The notes beneath the pieces are model-generated. The model made no database searches. It saw only the letters and a list, made by a program, of their open reading frames with translations, and was not told the DNA's origin. Below are positions 41,821 to 50,475 of a stretch of DNA of 64,000 nt, piece after piece. The position numbers were made by a program, and so were the translations under genes. The stretch's first letter is position 1; each line of letters begins with the position of its first letter. Source of the DNA: CAXMST01 sp963790085 (GTDB lineage Bacteria > Actinomycetota > Thermoleophilia > Solirubrobacterales > 70-9); NCBI GenBank assembly GCA_963790085.1, contig CAWBNH010000013.1:186001-250000 (forward strand), read 5' to 3'.

Positions 41821-44800
41821 GGCGACCATCCGCTTCGGCTGACGCGAGAAGCCCGCCTCGAGCAGCGACTGCTCCATGCCGGAGCCGATCACCGGCTCGC
41901 CGTCGACCTTCTCGATTCCCAGCTTCGGGATCAGGCCGTCGACGGCTGCCTCGGTCAGGGCGACCAGTGCCGCGGTCAGCTCCTCGGCCTCGATCCTCGC
42001 GAGCAGCAGGATGCCCTTGCCGCCGCGCTCGACGTAGAGCAGGGGCTCGCCGTCACGGGTCAATACGTAGGCGCCGGCGACGCGGCTCGGGCGGCGGCCA
42101 CCGCGCCGTTCCTCGGTCCCGGCGTCGGCGGCCTCGCGCAACGGCGGCTTCGGCCAGGGGAGCTGGGCCCCGTACGGCTGCGCGGGGTCGGTCGCCGCGA
42201 GTACCAGGTGCTCGCCGTCGCTGCGCGGCAGCGAGCGCAGGCGCTCGACCGCGCCGGCGAGCGCGAACTGGGCGCCGCCGAGGCCCTCGACGAAGTAGCC
42301 ACGCCGGGCGGTGCCGAGGATCTCGAGGTTCGAGAGCTCCCCGTACAGGGTCGTGAAGCCCCCCGGCACACCCTCCGACAGCACCGTCTCCCGGGTCACG
42401 ATCCCGTGGCGCTCGAGCATCAGCTCGGCCTGCGCTCTCCAGCGCGGTCCCTGTGGCGGGGCGTCCTCGAGCAACTCGCTGACCAGCGACCAGCGGCCCT
42501 GGAGCGCCTGGCCGGTCGCCGCTCGGCGCGAGGAGAAGCGGCGCGCCCGACGGGCCTCGGAGCGGGTCACCGCCCGCAGGCGTGGGGCGCGGAGCGGCGC
42601 GAAGGCGTCGTTGGTGACCTCCCCGGCCCAGGCCAGGTCCCAGAGGGCCGCGTGCAGCTCCTCCCTCTCGACATCACCGATCTCTGAGGTGATGTCGAGC
42701 CAGAAGCGAGGTCGCTCGGCGAGCAGCCCGCGGATCCGCTCGTGCAGCTCGCCGGTCGGGGGGTCGAGCTTTGCGTTCGAAGGTGGCGGCCCCGCGAGGC
42801 GCACATCCTCGCGGAAGTAGAGCGCCACACGGCCGCTGCGCCCGACCGGGCCGGCGCCGATCCAGACCAGCTCACCGCCGGTGGTGAGCTGGTCGAGCCA
42901 CGATTGCGAGTAGGCGCCCAGCCGCCGAGGCAGGACATCGCGCTCCCAGACCTCCGGGGTCAGCGCCACGCCCTGGAGCGGCACGAGCGCCTCGCGCAGC
43001 CTGTCAGGGCCGGCGCCGGCCGGGCGATGAGCGTCGACGTTCTGCCACGACGGCAGGAAGCGCGCGAGCTCGCGCGGGTCGGCCGCCTCGACCTCCTTGC
43101 GGAGCACCGCGAGGCTGGCCCGCCGCACGCGGCGCAGGACCTCGGGATCGCACCACTCGCGCTCGGTCCCGCCGGGCAGCAGCTCGCCCCGGATCAGCTC
43201 GTTGTCACGCTCGAGCTGCCTGAGGACCGGCTCGACATCGACCGCGTAGCGCCTCGCCGCCTGCCCCGTCGGAAATGGCCCGTGCGTTCGCGCGTAGCGA
43301 CGCATCAGCGCCTCGAGCGACCCATCGACCCGCTCGAGAAACGCATCGGGCAGGCCGGAGGGCACCGGCACGCCCAGGGCGTCGCGGTAGAGGCCGGCAT
43401 CCTGGGCGGCGATCCAGCGCTCCTCGCCGGCGATCCGCACCTTGACCGCGCGACGCTCCGAGTCGAGCTTGGCCAGCATCGAGTCCGCCGAATAGCCCTC
43501 AACCACGCGCTCGGAAGCCTCCTCGGCCGTCAGGTCCCCCAACCTGCGCAGGATCTGCTCGAGGTGGTCGCGGTCGGAGGCGCGCGCCTGCTCGGTCCGG
43601 TGCTGAAGCGAGTCCTCGAGCTCCGCGAGGGCCGCCGGATCGATCAGCTCGCGGAGCTCCTCCTGGCCGAGCAGCTCGCGGAGCAGATCGCGGTCCAGCG
43701 CCAGGGCCGCTGCGCGGCGCTCCGCGTTCGGGGTGTCCCCCTCGTACATGTAGGTCGCCACGTAGTCGAACAGCAGCGAGCTGGCGAACGGGCTCGCGGT
43801 CTGCGTCTCGACCTCGACCAGCGAGATCCGGCGGGAGCCGATGTCGCGGAGGATCTCGGTCAGCGCGGGCAGGTCGAGCACGTCCTTGAGCACCTCGCGA
43901 TAGGTCTCCAGGGTCACGGGGAAGCGGGGGAAGTCCTTGGCAACCTCGAGCAACGACTGCGACTTGAGCCGCTGCTGCCAGAGCGGGGTGCGCTTGCCGG
44001 GGTAGGCGCGGGGGATCAACAGTGAGCGGCCGGCGGCCTCGCGGAAGCGGGCGCCGAACAGCGCCGAGCCGCCGAGCTCGGAGACGATCAGGTCCTCGAC
44101 CTCGTCGGGCTCGAGCGTCACCAGCTCCGGGCTCGGCGCCTCGTCCGCATCGGGGAGATGGACGACGATCCCGTCGTCGGACCAGATCGCGTCGGCCTCG
44201 AGCTCGAACTGCTCGCGGATCCGCGCGCTCAGCGCCAGCGCCCAGGCCGCGTGAACGCGACCGCCGAACGGGCTCAGGATGCAGAGGCGCCAGTCCCCGA
44301 TCTCATCCCGGAAGCGCTCGATGACGATCGTCTCGTCCGAGGGCACGACCCGGGTAGCCGCCTGCTGCTCGCGCAGGTAGGCGACCAGATTCGATGCCGC
44401 GAGTTGGTCGAGGTCGTAGTCGCGGGCGAGATCGGCTGGATCCGCATTGACCGCCTCGCGCGAGAACTCGCCGATCGAGCGGCCGAGCTCGACGGTGCGG
44501 CCGACGCCGTCGCCGCGCCAGAACGGAACCGCGCCCGGCACACCCGGCGCCGGCGTGACGATCACCCGGTCGCGGGTGATGTCGTCGATTCGCCAGGTGC
44601 TCGCCCCGAGCAGGAACACCTGCCCCGGGCGCGCCTCGTAGACCATCTCCTCGTCGAGCTCGCCGACGCGGCGGCCGTCCGGCAGGTGGACCCCGTACAG
44701 GCCGCGGTCCGGGATCGTGCCGGCGTTGGTCACCGCGAGCTGGCGGGCGCCCTTGCGGCCGCGGATCGTGCCCTCGGTGCGGTCCCAGACGAGGCGCGGT

Positions 44801-46371
44801 CGCAGCTCGGCGAAGCGCTCGGAGGGATAACGGCCGTCGAGCATGTCGAGCACGTTCTCGAGCTGCTCCCGGCTGAGCTCCTCGTAGGGCTCGGCGCCCT
44901 TGACGACGGACTCGACCTCATCCACGTCCCACTCGCGGTCGGCGACCATCGAGACCAGGTGCTGGGCGAGCACGTCGAGCGGATTGCGGGGGATCACCGT
45001 CTCCTCGATCTCCCCGAGCCGCATCTTCTTGGTGACGACCGCGCACTCGAGCAGGTCGGAGCGGAACTTCGGGAAGATCCGTCCCTTCGAGACCGCCCCG
45101 AGCTCGTGCCCCGCGCGGCCGACCCGCTGGATCCCGCGGGCCACCGACTTCGGCGACTCGACCTGGATCACGAGGTCGACCGCGCCCATGTCGATCCCGA
45201 GCTCGAGCGAGGAGGTCGCGACCAGGCAGGGGAGCCGCCCCGACTTGAGCAGCTCCTCGACCTTGGTCCGCTCCTCGTGGGCGAGCGAGCCGTGGTGTGC
45301 CCGGGCGATCTCCGGTGGCGGGCTGTCCCCGTCGGGGTCAGCCTCGGCGTGCTGGTCGGCGACCATCTCGTTCAACCGCTTCGCGAGCCGCTCGGCACCG
45401 CGGCGGTTGTTGACGAAGATGATCGTCGAGGTGTGCTCGCGGACCAGATCGAGCAGCTTCGGGTAGATCGCCGGCCAGATCGAGCGGTGGTTGGGCTCGC
45501 CGGCGAGTAGTGGATCGATCCGGTCGGGCCCAGGCATCTCGTCAGCGCTGCTCGGCGGCGCGGGGACGGCGCCGCCGGGATCGGTCATGTCCTCGACCGG
45601 GACCACGATCTCGAGGTCGAGCTCCTTGCGGACACCGGCATCGACGATCTCGCAGTCGCGGCCGGGGCCGACCAGGAACTTCGCGATCCGCTCGAGCGGC
45701 CTCTGGGTCGCCGAGAGCCCGATCCGCTGCAGGGGACGTCGGGGCAGCCCCTCGAGCCGCTCGTCCCCGAGCTCGAGCTGCTCGTCGTGCTCGGGGTGCT
45801 GCACGTGATGGTCGAGCCGCTCCAAGGTCAGCGCCAGGTGCGCGCCGCGCTTGGTCGGGGCGACGGCGTGGATCTCGTCGACGATCACCGCCTCGACCCC
45901 GACCAGGATCTTGCGGGCCTGGGAGGTCAGCATCAGATACAGCGACTCCGGCGTCGTGATCAGGATGTCGGGCGCTGTACGCAGCATCGCCTGGCGCTCC
46001 CTCTGCGGCGTGTCGCCGGTTCGCAGCCCCACCGCGACCTCGGCGCCGATCCCGGCCAGCGGCGCCCGCAGATTGCGCTCGACGTCGTAGGAGAGCGCCT
46101 TCAGCGGCGAGACGTAGACGATCCGCACGCCCTGGCCGAGCTGCTCGGGCCGGCGGGCGAGGCTGTCGATCCCCCAGAGGAAGGCGGCGAGAGTCTTGCC
46201 CGAGCCGGTCGGCGCGCAGATCAGCGTGTTCGCGCCGCTCGCGATCTTCGGCCAGCCCGCCGCCTGCGCGGGTGTCGCAGCCTCGAACGAGCGCTCGAAC
46301 CACTCCTGGGTGCGGGCGCTGAAGGGGACCGAATCAACGGTCTCGGGACTCGCTTTCGGGTCGGAGGCCAA
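41812..46371 (-). CDS. lhr: Large superfamily 2 helicase Lhr
   Basis: 1519 residues, the usual size for full-length Lhr. Motif I is CAPTGSGKTLAAFL, motif II VDEIHAV (DEIH), motif III LSATQRPLE, and motif VI IQRVGRAGHELG. The winged-helix and beta-barrel core follow at about 480-870, and a long C-terminal region occupies 870-1519. Lhr is a 3'-5' DNA helicase induced by DNA damage in mycobacteria. The start is TTG at 46371, with TAAGAT 7 nt upstream. It ends inside the convergent membrane protein gene. Confidence 0.93.
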   Translation of the reverse strand: MASDPKASPETVDSVPFSARTQEWFERSFEAATPAQAAGWPKIASGANTLICAPTGSGKTLAAFLWGIDSLARRPEQLGQGVRIVYVSPLKALSYDVERNLRAPLAGIGAEVAVGLRTGDTPQRERQAMLRTAPDILITTPESLYLMLTSQARKILVGVEAVIVDEIHAVAPTKRGAHLALTLERLDHHVQHPEHDEQLELGDERLEGLPRRPLQRIGLSATQRPLERIAKFLVGPGRDCEIVDAGVRKELDLEIVVPVEDMTDPGGAVPAPPSSADEMPGPDRIDPLLAGEPNHRSIWPAIYPKLLDLVREHTSTIIFVNNRRGAERLAKRLNEMVADQHAEADPDGDSPPPEIARAHHGSLAHEERTKVEELLKSGRLPCLVATSSLELGIDMGAVDLVIQVESPKSVARGIQRVGRAGHELGAVSKGRIFPKFRSDLLECAVVTKKMRLGEIEETVIPRNPLDVLAQHLVSMVADREWDVDEVESVVKGAEPYEELSREQLENVLDMLDGRYPSERFAELRPRLVWDRTEGTIRGRKGARQLAVTNAGTIPDRGLYGVHLPDGRRVGELDEEMVYEARPGQVFLLGASTWRIDDITRDRVIVTPAPGVPGAVPFWRGDGVGRTVELGRSIGEFSREAVNADPADLARDYDLDQLAASNLVAYLREQQAATRVVPSDETIVIERFRDEIGDWRLCILSPFGGRVHAAWALALSARIREQFELEADAIWSDDGIVVHLPDADEAPSPELVTLEPDEVEDLIVSELGGSALFGARFREAAGRSLLIPRAYPGKRTPLWQQRLKSQSLLEVAKDFPRFPVTLETYREVLKDVLDLPALTEILRDIGSRRISLVEVETQTASPFASSLLFDYVATYMYEGDTPNAERRAAALALDRDLLRELLGQEELRELIDPAALAELEDSLQHRTEQARASDRDHLEQILRRLGDLTAEEASERVVEGYSADSMLAKLDSERRAVKVRIAGEERWIAAQDAGLYRDALGVPVPSGLPDAFLERVDGSLEALMRRYARTHGPFPTGQAARRYAVDVEPVLRQLERDNELIRGELLPGGTEREWCDPEVLRRVRRASLAVLRKEVEAADPRELARFLPSWQNVDAHRPAGAGPDRLREALVPLQGVALTPEVWERDVLPRRLGAYSQSWLDQLTTGGELVWIGAGPVGRSGRVALYFREDVRLAGPPPSNAKLDPPTGELHERIRGLLAERPRFWLDITSEIGDVEREELHAALWDLAWAGEVTNDAFAPLRAPRLRAVTRSEARRARRFSSRRAATGQALQGRWSLVSELLEDAPPQGPRWRAQAELMLERHGIVTRETVLSEGVPGGFTTLYGELSNLEILGTARRGYFVEGLGGAQFALAGAVERLRSLPRSDGEHLVLAATDPAQPYGAQLPWPKPPLREAADAGTEERRGGRRPSRVAGAYVLTRDGEPLLYVERGGKGILLLARIEAEELTAALVALTEAAVDGLIPKLGIEKVDGEPVIGSGMEQSLLEAGFSRQPKRMVASA

Positions 46372-46378
46372 GCCACCG

Positions 46379-46384
46379 ATCTTA
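46379..46384 (-). promoter_or_regulatory. -10-like TAAGAT of a probable leaderless lhr start
   Basis: TAAGAT ends 7 nt before the TTG start of lhr and separates it from the upstream rhamnose operon. Confidence 0.45.
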
Positions 46385-46402
46385 CGCGCCGCGCGGCGGC
46401 AG

Positions 46403-46957
46403 CTAGAAGGGCAGCGAGTCGGCGACGTCGGCGAGGCGGGGCGCCGCCCTATCTCGATCGCTGAGAACCGGCTCCGCGATCGGCCACTCGATCCCCACGT
46501 CGGGGTCGTTCCAGGCGATCTCCGACTCGGTCGCGGGGTCGTAGAGCGAGGTCAGCTTGTAGGCGACATCGGCGACGTCACTCAGCACCGCGAACCCGTG
46601 CCCGAAGCCGACCGGCACCCAGAGCTGTCGATGGGTCTCGTCATCGAGCACGTGGCCCTCCCACTGCTTGTAGGTGGGTGAGTCGCGGCGGAGGTCGACG
46701 GCGACGTCGAAGATCGCGCCACGGACGCAGCGGACCAGCTTGCCCTGCCCGGGGGCCGTCTGGAAGTGGATGCCCCGCAGAGTGCCCCGCTGGGTCGAGC
46801 GCGAGTGGTTCTCCTGCACGAACGGGCCCTCGATCCCGAGCTCCGCCCAGGCAGGCTCGCTGTAGGTCTCGATCAGGAACCCGCGACTGTCGCCATGGGC
46901 CGTCGGCTCCAGCGCGACGAGGTCGCGCAGCCTGGTCTCGACCCGGGTCGGCGCCAT
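46403..46957 (-). CDS. rfbC: dTDP-4-dehydrorhamnose 3,5-epimerase
   Basis: 184 residues, the normal size for RmlC. TLRGIHFQ holds the catalytic His; WVPVGFGHGFAVLSD and LTSLYDPATESEIAWNDPD are family hallmarks. It epimerises C3 and C5 of dTDP-4-dehydro-6-deoxyglucose, the third step to dTDP-L-rhamnose. ATG at 46957 lies 8 nt after the rfbB stop. It is the last gene of the rfbA-D-B-C operon. Confidence 0.93.
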   Translation of the reverse strand: MAPTRVETRLRDLVALEPTAHGDSRGFLIETYSEPAWAELGIEGPFVQENHSRSTQRGTLRGIHFQTAPGQGKLVRCVRGAIFDVAVDLRRDSPTYKQWEGHVLDDETHRQLWVPVGFGHGFAVLSDVADVAYKLTSLYDPATESEIAWNDPDVGIEWPIAEPVLSDRDRAAPRLADVADSLPF

Positions 46958-46965
46958 CGTGCCGC

Positions 46966-47967
46966 TCAGCCGCCCAAGCTGCGGCCGTACTGCTTCTCGT
47001 AGTAGGAGCGGTACTCGCCGGAGCGGATCGGGCCCCACCAGGCCTCGTTGTCGCGGTACCAGGCGACCGTGCGCTCGATGCCCTCGTCGAAGCCGACCGC
47101 TGCGCTCCAGCCGAGGCCCTCGGTGCGATCGGCCGAGAGCGAGTAGCGACGGTCGTGGCCGAGCCGATCGTCGACGTATTCGACCAACGACTCGTCACGG
47201 CCGGTGAGCTCGAGGATCCGCTTGACCACCTCGATGTTCGGCTTCTCGTCGGGGCCGCCGACGTTGTAGACCTGACCAGCCTCACCGCGCTCGAGGACGG
47301 CGTCGATCGCCATCGCGAAGTCCTCGACGAAGAGCCAGTTCCGGACCTGCATGCCGTCCCCGTAGACCGGCAGCGGGTCGCCCGCAAGCGCGTTCAGGAC
47401 CATCAGCGGGATCAGCTTCTCGGGGTGCTGGTAGGGCCCGTAGTTGTTCGAGGCGCGGGTGATCAGGGTGTCCGCCCCATAGGTGTGGTGGAAGGCGCTG
47501 ACGACGAGGTCACCGCCGGCCTTCGAGGCTGAATACGGCGAGGAGGGATCGAGCGGCGAGGCCTCGGTGAAGCTGCCCTCCTCGATCGAGCCGTAGACCT
47601 CGTCGGTCGAGATCTGCAGGTGGCGGACGCCGGCGTCGCGGGCCGCCTCGAGCAGCACGTAGGTGCCGTAGACGTCGGTCTGGATGAAGGCGCCCGGATC
47701 CTCGATCGAGCGATCCACGTGCGACTCGGCGGCGAAGTTGACGACCGCGTCGCAACCGGCGATCGCGGCGGCGACCGCAGCCGGGTCGGTGATGTCGGCC
47801 TCGAGGAACTCGAGCCGCTTGGGATCGGCATCGGCGAGGTTCTCGCGCCGGCCGGCGTAGGTCAGCTTGTCGAGCACGACGACGCGGTGGTCGGGATGCT
47901 GGCGGAGATGACAGCGCACATAGGTGGAGCCGATGAAGCCGGCGCCGCCGGCGACGAGCAGCTTCAT
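46966..47967 (-). CDS. rfbB: dTDP-glucose 4,6-dehydratase
   Basis: 333 residues of extended SDR type. NAD loop GGAGFIGSTYVRCHL, VVNFAAESHVDRSIEDPGAF, and the catalytic YSASKAGGDLVV triad are as expected. It converts dTDP-glucose to dTDP-4-dehydro-6-deoxyglucose. The start overlaps the rfbD stop by 4 nt (ATGA). Confidence 0.95.
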   Translation of the reverse strand: MKLLVAGGAGFIGSTYVRCHLRQHPDHRVVVLDKLTYAGRRENLADADPKRLEFLEADITDPAAVAAAIAGCDAVVNFAAESHVDRSIEDPGAFIQTDVYGTYVLLEAARDAGVRHLQISTDEVYGSIEEGSFTEASPLDPSSPYSASKAGGDLVVSAFHHTYGADTLITRASNNYGPYQHPEKLIPLMVLNALAGDPLPVYGDGMQVRNWLFVEDFAMAIDAVLERGEAGQVYNVGGPDEKPNIEVVKRILELTGRDESLVEYVDDRLGHDRRYSLSADRTEGLGWSAAVGFDEGIERTVAWYRDNEAWWGPIRSGEYRSYYEKQYGRSLGG

Positions 47968-48806
47968 CCGCCCAGCTCCCGGTCCGCCAGATAGCGCCGC
48001 AGAGACCGCTCCCAGGGGGGCAACTCGATCGCGTTCTCCCGCTCGCTGACCAGTACCGAGTACGCGGGACGGGGGGCCTTGCGCGCCATCACGTCGCTGG
48101 TCGTCGACATCACCCGCGTCTCGTAGGAGGCGAGATCGAAGATCTCCTGCGCGAACTCGAACCAGGTGCAGCTACCGGTGCCGGCGATGTGATGGATCCC
48201 GTAGTCGTCGCGCCGGATCAGCGCGATCAGCGCCTCGCCGAGGTCCACGCAGCAGGTCGGGCAGCCGCGCTGATCGCTGACCACCAGCACCTCGGGCTGC
48301 TCGTGCCCGATCTGCAGCATCGTCTCGACGAAGTTCTTGCCTGCACGTCCGTAGAGCCAGGAGGAACGGACGATGAAATGGCGCGGGTTGGCGACTGCGA
48401 CCGAGGTCTCACCGCCGAGCTTGCTGCGGCCGTAGGCGCTGATCGGCGACGGTAGGTCGGACTCGACGTACGGCTCGCGCTTGGTCCCGTCGAAGACGTA
48501 GTCGCTCGACGGATAGACGACCTTCGCCCCGACCCGCTCCGCCGCGGCGGCGAGCAGAGCGGCCCCCTCGTCGTTGACCTTCATCGCGCCGCGCTCGTCA
48601 TCCTCGGCGCCGTCCACGTCCGACCACGCGGCGCAGTTGATCACCGCCTCGGGGGCGGAGCCGCCGACGGCTTCGTCGATCGAACGCGGGTCGGTGATGT
48701 CGAGCCCGTCGCGCCCGAACGCGGTCACCTCATGTCCGGCGCGCTCGCCGGCCTCGATCACCTCGCGGGCGAGCATCCCGTCTCCCCCGGCCACCAGGAT
48801 CCTCAC
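47964..48806 (-). CDS. rfbD: dTDP-4-dehydrorhamnose reductase
   Basis: 280 residues. VAGGDGMLAREVIEAGERAG is the NADPH loop, INCAAWSDVDGAEDD and YVFDGTKREPYVESD are typical RmlD motifs, and YGRSKLGGE gives YxxxK. It makes dTDP-L-rhamnose from the epimerase product. It overlaps rfbA upstream and rfbB downstream by 4 nt each. Confidence 0.93.
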   Translation of the reverse strand: MRILVAGGDGMLAREVIEAGERAGHEVTAFGRDGLDITDPRSIDEAVGGSAPEAVINCAAWSDVDGAEDDERGAMKVNDEGAALLAAAAERVGAKVVYPSSDYVFDGTKREPYVESDLPSPISAYGRSKLGGETSVAVANPRHFIVRSSWLYGRAGKNFVETMLQIGHEQPEVLVVSDQRGCPTCCVDLGEALIALIRRDDYGIHHIAGTGSCTWFEFAQEIFDLASYETRVMSTTSDVMARKAPRPAYSVLVSERENAIELPPWERSLRRYLADRELGG

Positions 48807-49876
48807 GGCAGCGTCAACTCCGAGTTGTCCCCGACGATCATCCGGATCGTCTTCGGCAGGCCGGCGCTGCGCGAGAGCGTCGCGTTGCGCCCGAGCAGGC
48901 TCGCCTCCATCCGCGAGGCGAGGTTGCAGACCTTCGAGCCGCGCAGCAGGATCGAGTGCTCGACCTCGGAGTTGACGACCTCGCAGTCCCTGCCGATCGC
49001 CGTGTAGGGACCGATGTACGCGTCGGCGATGTGCGCATCCGGCCCGATCACGGCGGGGCCGCGAACCGTGGTCCGCTCCAGCAGCGCTCCCTCCCCGATC
49101 ACGACCCGGCCCTCGACGTTGCAGTCGACGAGCTCACCGGCGTTGCGCGGCTCGATGTCCTCGAGCACGAGACGGTTCGCCGCGAGCATGTCCTGGAGCT
49201 GGCCGGTGTCCTTCCACCAGCCCTTGACGCGGTGATACTCGACCGTCTTGCCGTCGTCGATCAGCCGCTGGATCGTGTCGGTGATCTCGAGCTCGCCGCG
49301 GGCGGAGGGCTTGATCGTCTTCGCGGCGGCAAGCACCGACGGGCGGAACATGTAGACGCCGACCAGGGCCAGGTCCGAGGGCGGGTCCTTCGGCTTCTCG
49401 ACCAGCCTGACTATGCGGTCGCCGTCGAGCTCGGCGACGCCGTAGTGCTCGGGGTGCACGACCGGAGTCAGCATGATCAGCGCCTCCGGCTCGTTGCGGC
49501 GGAAGGCCTCGACGAGCTCGGTGATGCCGTCGCGGAGCAGGTTGTCGCCGAGATACATAACGAACGGCGAGTCCCCGAGGAACTGCTCGGCGGTGAGCAC
49601 GGCGTGGGCCAGGCCGAGCGGCTCGGCCTGCGGGATGTAGGTGACGCTCGCGCCGAGCGCGCTCCCGTCGCCGACGGCCGCGCGGATCTCATCGCCGGTC
49701 TCGGGCGCGATCACGATCCCGATCTCGGTCACGCCGGCCTCGACCAGGGCCTCGATCCCATAGAAGAGGACAGGCTTGTTCGCGACGGGGACGAGTTGCT
49801 TGGCGGAGGTGTGCGTGATCGGGCGCAGCCGCGTGCCGGCGCCGCCCGAGAGGATCAGGCCCTTGAGGTTCTCCAT
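48803..49876 (-). CDS. rfbA: Glucose-1-phosphate thymidylyltransferase, long form
   Basis: 357 residues. LILSGGAGTRLRPITHTSAK is the nucleotide-binding signature. A left-handed beta-helix C-terminus (VIGEGALLERTTVRGPAVIG and following) is present beyond residue 245, as in the long RmlA group. It makes dTDP-glucose from glucose 1-phosphate and dTTP. It is the first gene of the operon; TAGCCT lies 9 nt before the ATG. The 120 nt upstream hold no other visible element. Confidence 0.93.
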   Translation of the reverse strand: MENLKGLILSGGAGTRLRPITHTSAKQLVPVANKPVLFYGIEALVEAGVTEIGIVIAPETGDEIRAAVGDGSALGASVTYIPQAEPLGLAHAVLTAEQFLGDSPFVMYLGDNLLRDGITELVEAFRRNEPEALIMLTPVVHPEHYGVAELDGDRIVRLVEKPKDPPSDLALVGVYMFRPSVLAAAKTIKPSARGELEITDTIQRLIDDGKTVEYHRVKGWWKDTGQLQDMLAANRLVLEDIEPRNAGELVDCNVEGRVVIGEGALLERTTVRGPAVIGPDAHIADAYIGPYTAIGRDCEVVNSEVEHSILLRGSKVCNLASRMEASLLGRNATLSRSAGLPKTIRMIVGDNSELTLP

Positions 49877-49996
49877 CGGAGCGGCAGGCTAGCGGTCAGC
49901 GGCCGATTCCACGCCCCCGGGCGGCTGGTCCGAGCAGCGCGGGTGCAACCGCCCGTTCCAGGCCCCCGACCACCCGTGACCTGCGACCGGTCGACG

Positions 49997-50464
49997 TCAG
50001 TAGCCGCCGCCGAGCTTGCGGTGGTCCCAGCTGGCGGTGCGGACCGGCCGGAAGCGGATCGCAACCCGCTTCGGTGCCTGCGCCTGCAGAGCTGCGGCGG
50101 CGTCGGCGCCGAGCTCGTCGATGCCGTCGGCGTAGCGCACCGTCAACTCCTTGCCGAACTCGAAGACGCGCTCGCTGTCACGGACGATCTCTGCCTCGGC
50201 CTCGATCTGGATCCCGCGCAGCTCCTGGTACTCGCGTCCGGCCTCGACCAGGAGCGTCGCGCGGGGGTCGCGCTCGAGGTTCTTCACCTTCTGCGACTTC
50301 GCGTAGGTCCAGACCCAGATCTCGCCGTCACGGACCGTGAACCACATCGGCATCGAATGCGGCCAGCCTCGGGGGCCGTGGCTGGAGACGATCACCACCC
50401 GTTCGGAGTCGAGCAACTCGGCCTGCTCGGCCGGCGTCAGCCTGATCTCATCGCGACGGCTCAT
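49997..50464 (-). CDS. Pyridoxamine 5'-phosphate oxidase-fold protein (PPOX class)
   Basis: 155 residues of split-barrel fold. VVIVSSHGPRGWPHSMPMWF and VWTYAKSQKVKNLERDP are typical of FMN- or F420-binding PPOX proteins of actinobacteria. Which cofactor is used is not decidable here. TAGGCT lies 8 nt before the ATG. It follows the penicillin acylase gene on the same strand after 11 nt. Confidence 0.8.
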   Translation of the reverse strand: MSRRDEIRLTPAEQAELLDSERVVIVSSHGPRGWPHSMPMWFTVRDGEIWVWTYAKSQKVKNLERDPRATLLVEAGREYQELRGIQIEAEAEIVRDSERVFEFGKELTVRYADGIDELGADAAAALQAQAPKRVAIRFRPVRTASWDHRKLGGGY

Positions 50465-50475
50465 CGCGTCGCAGC

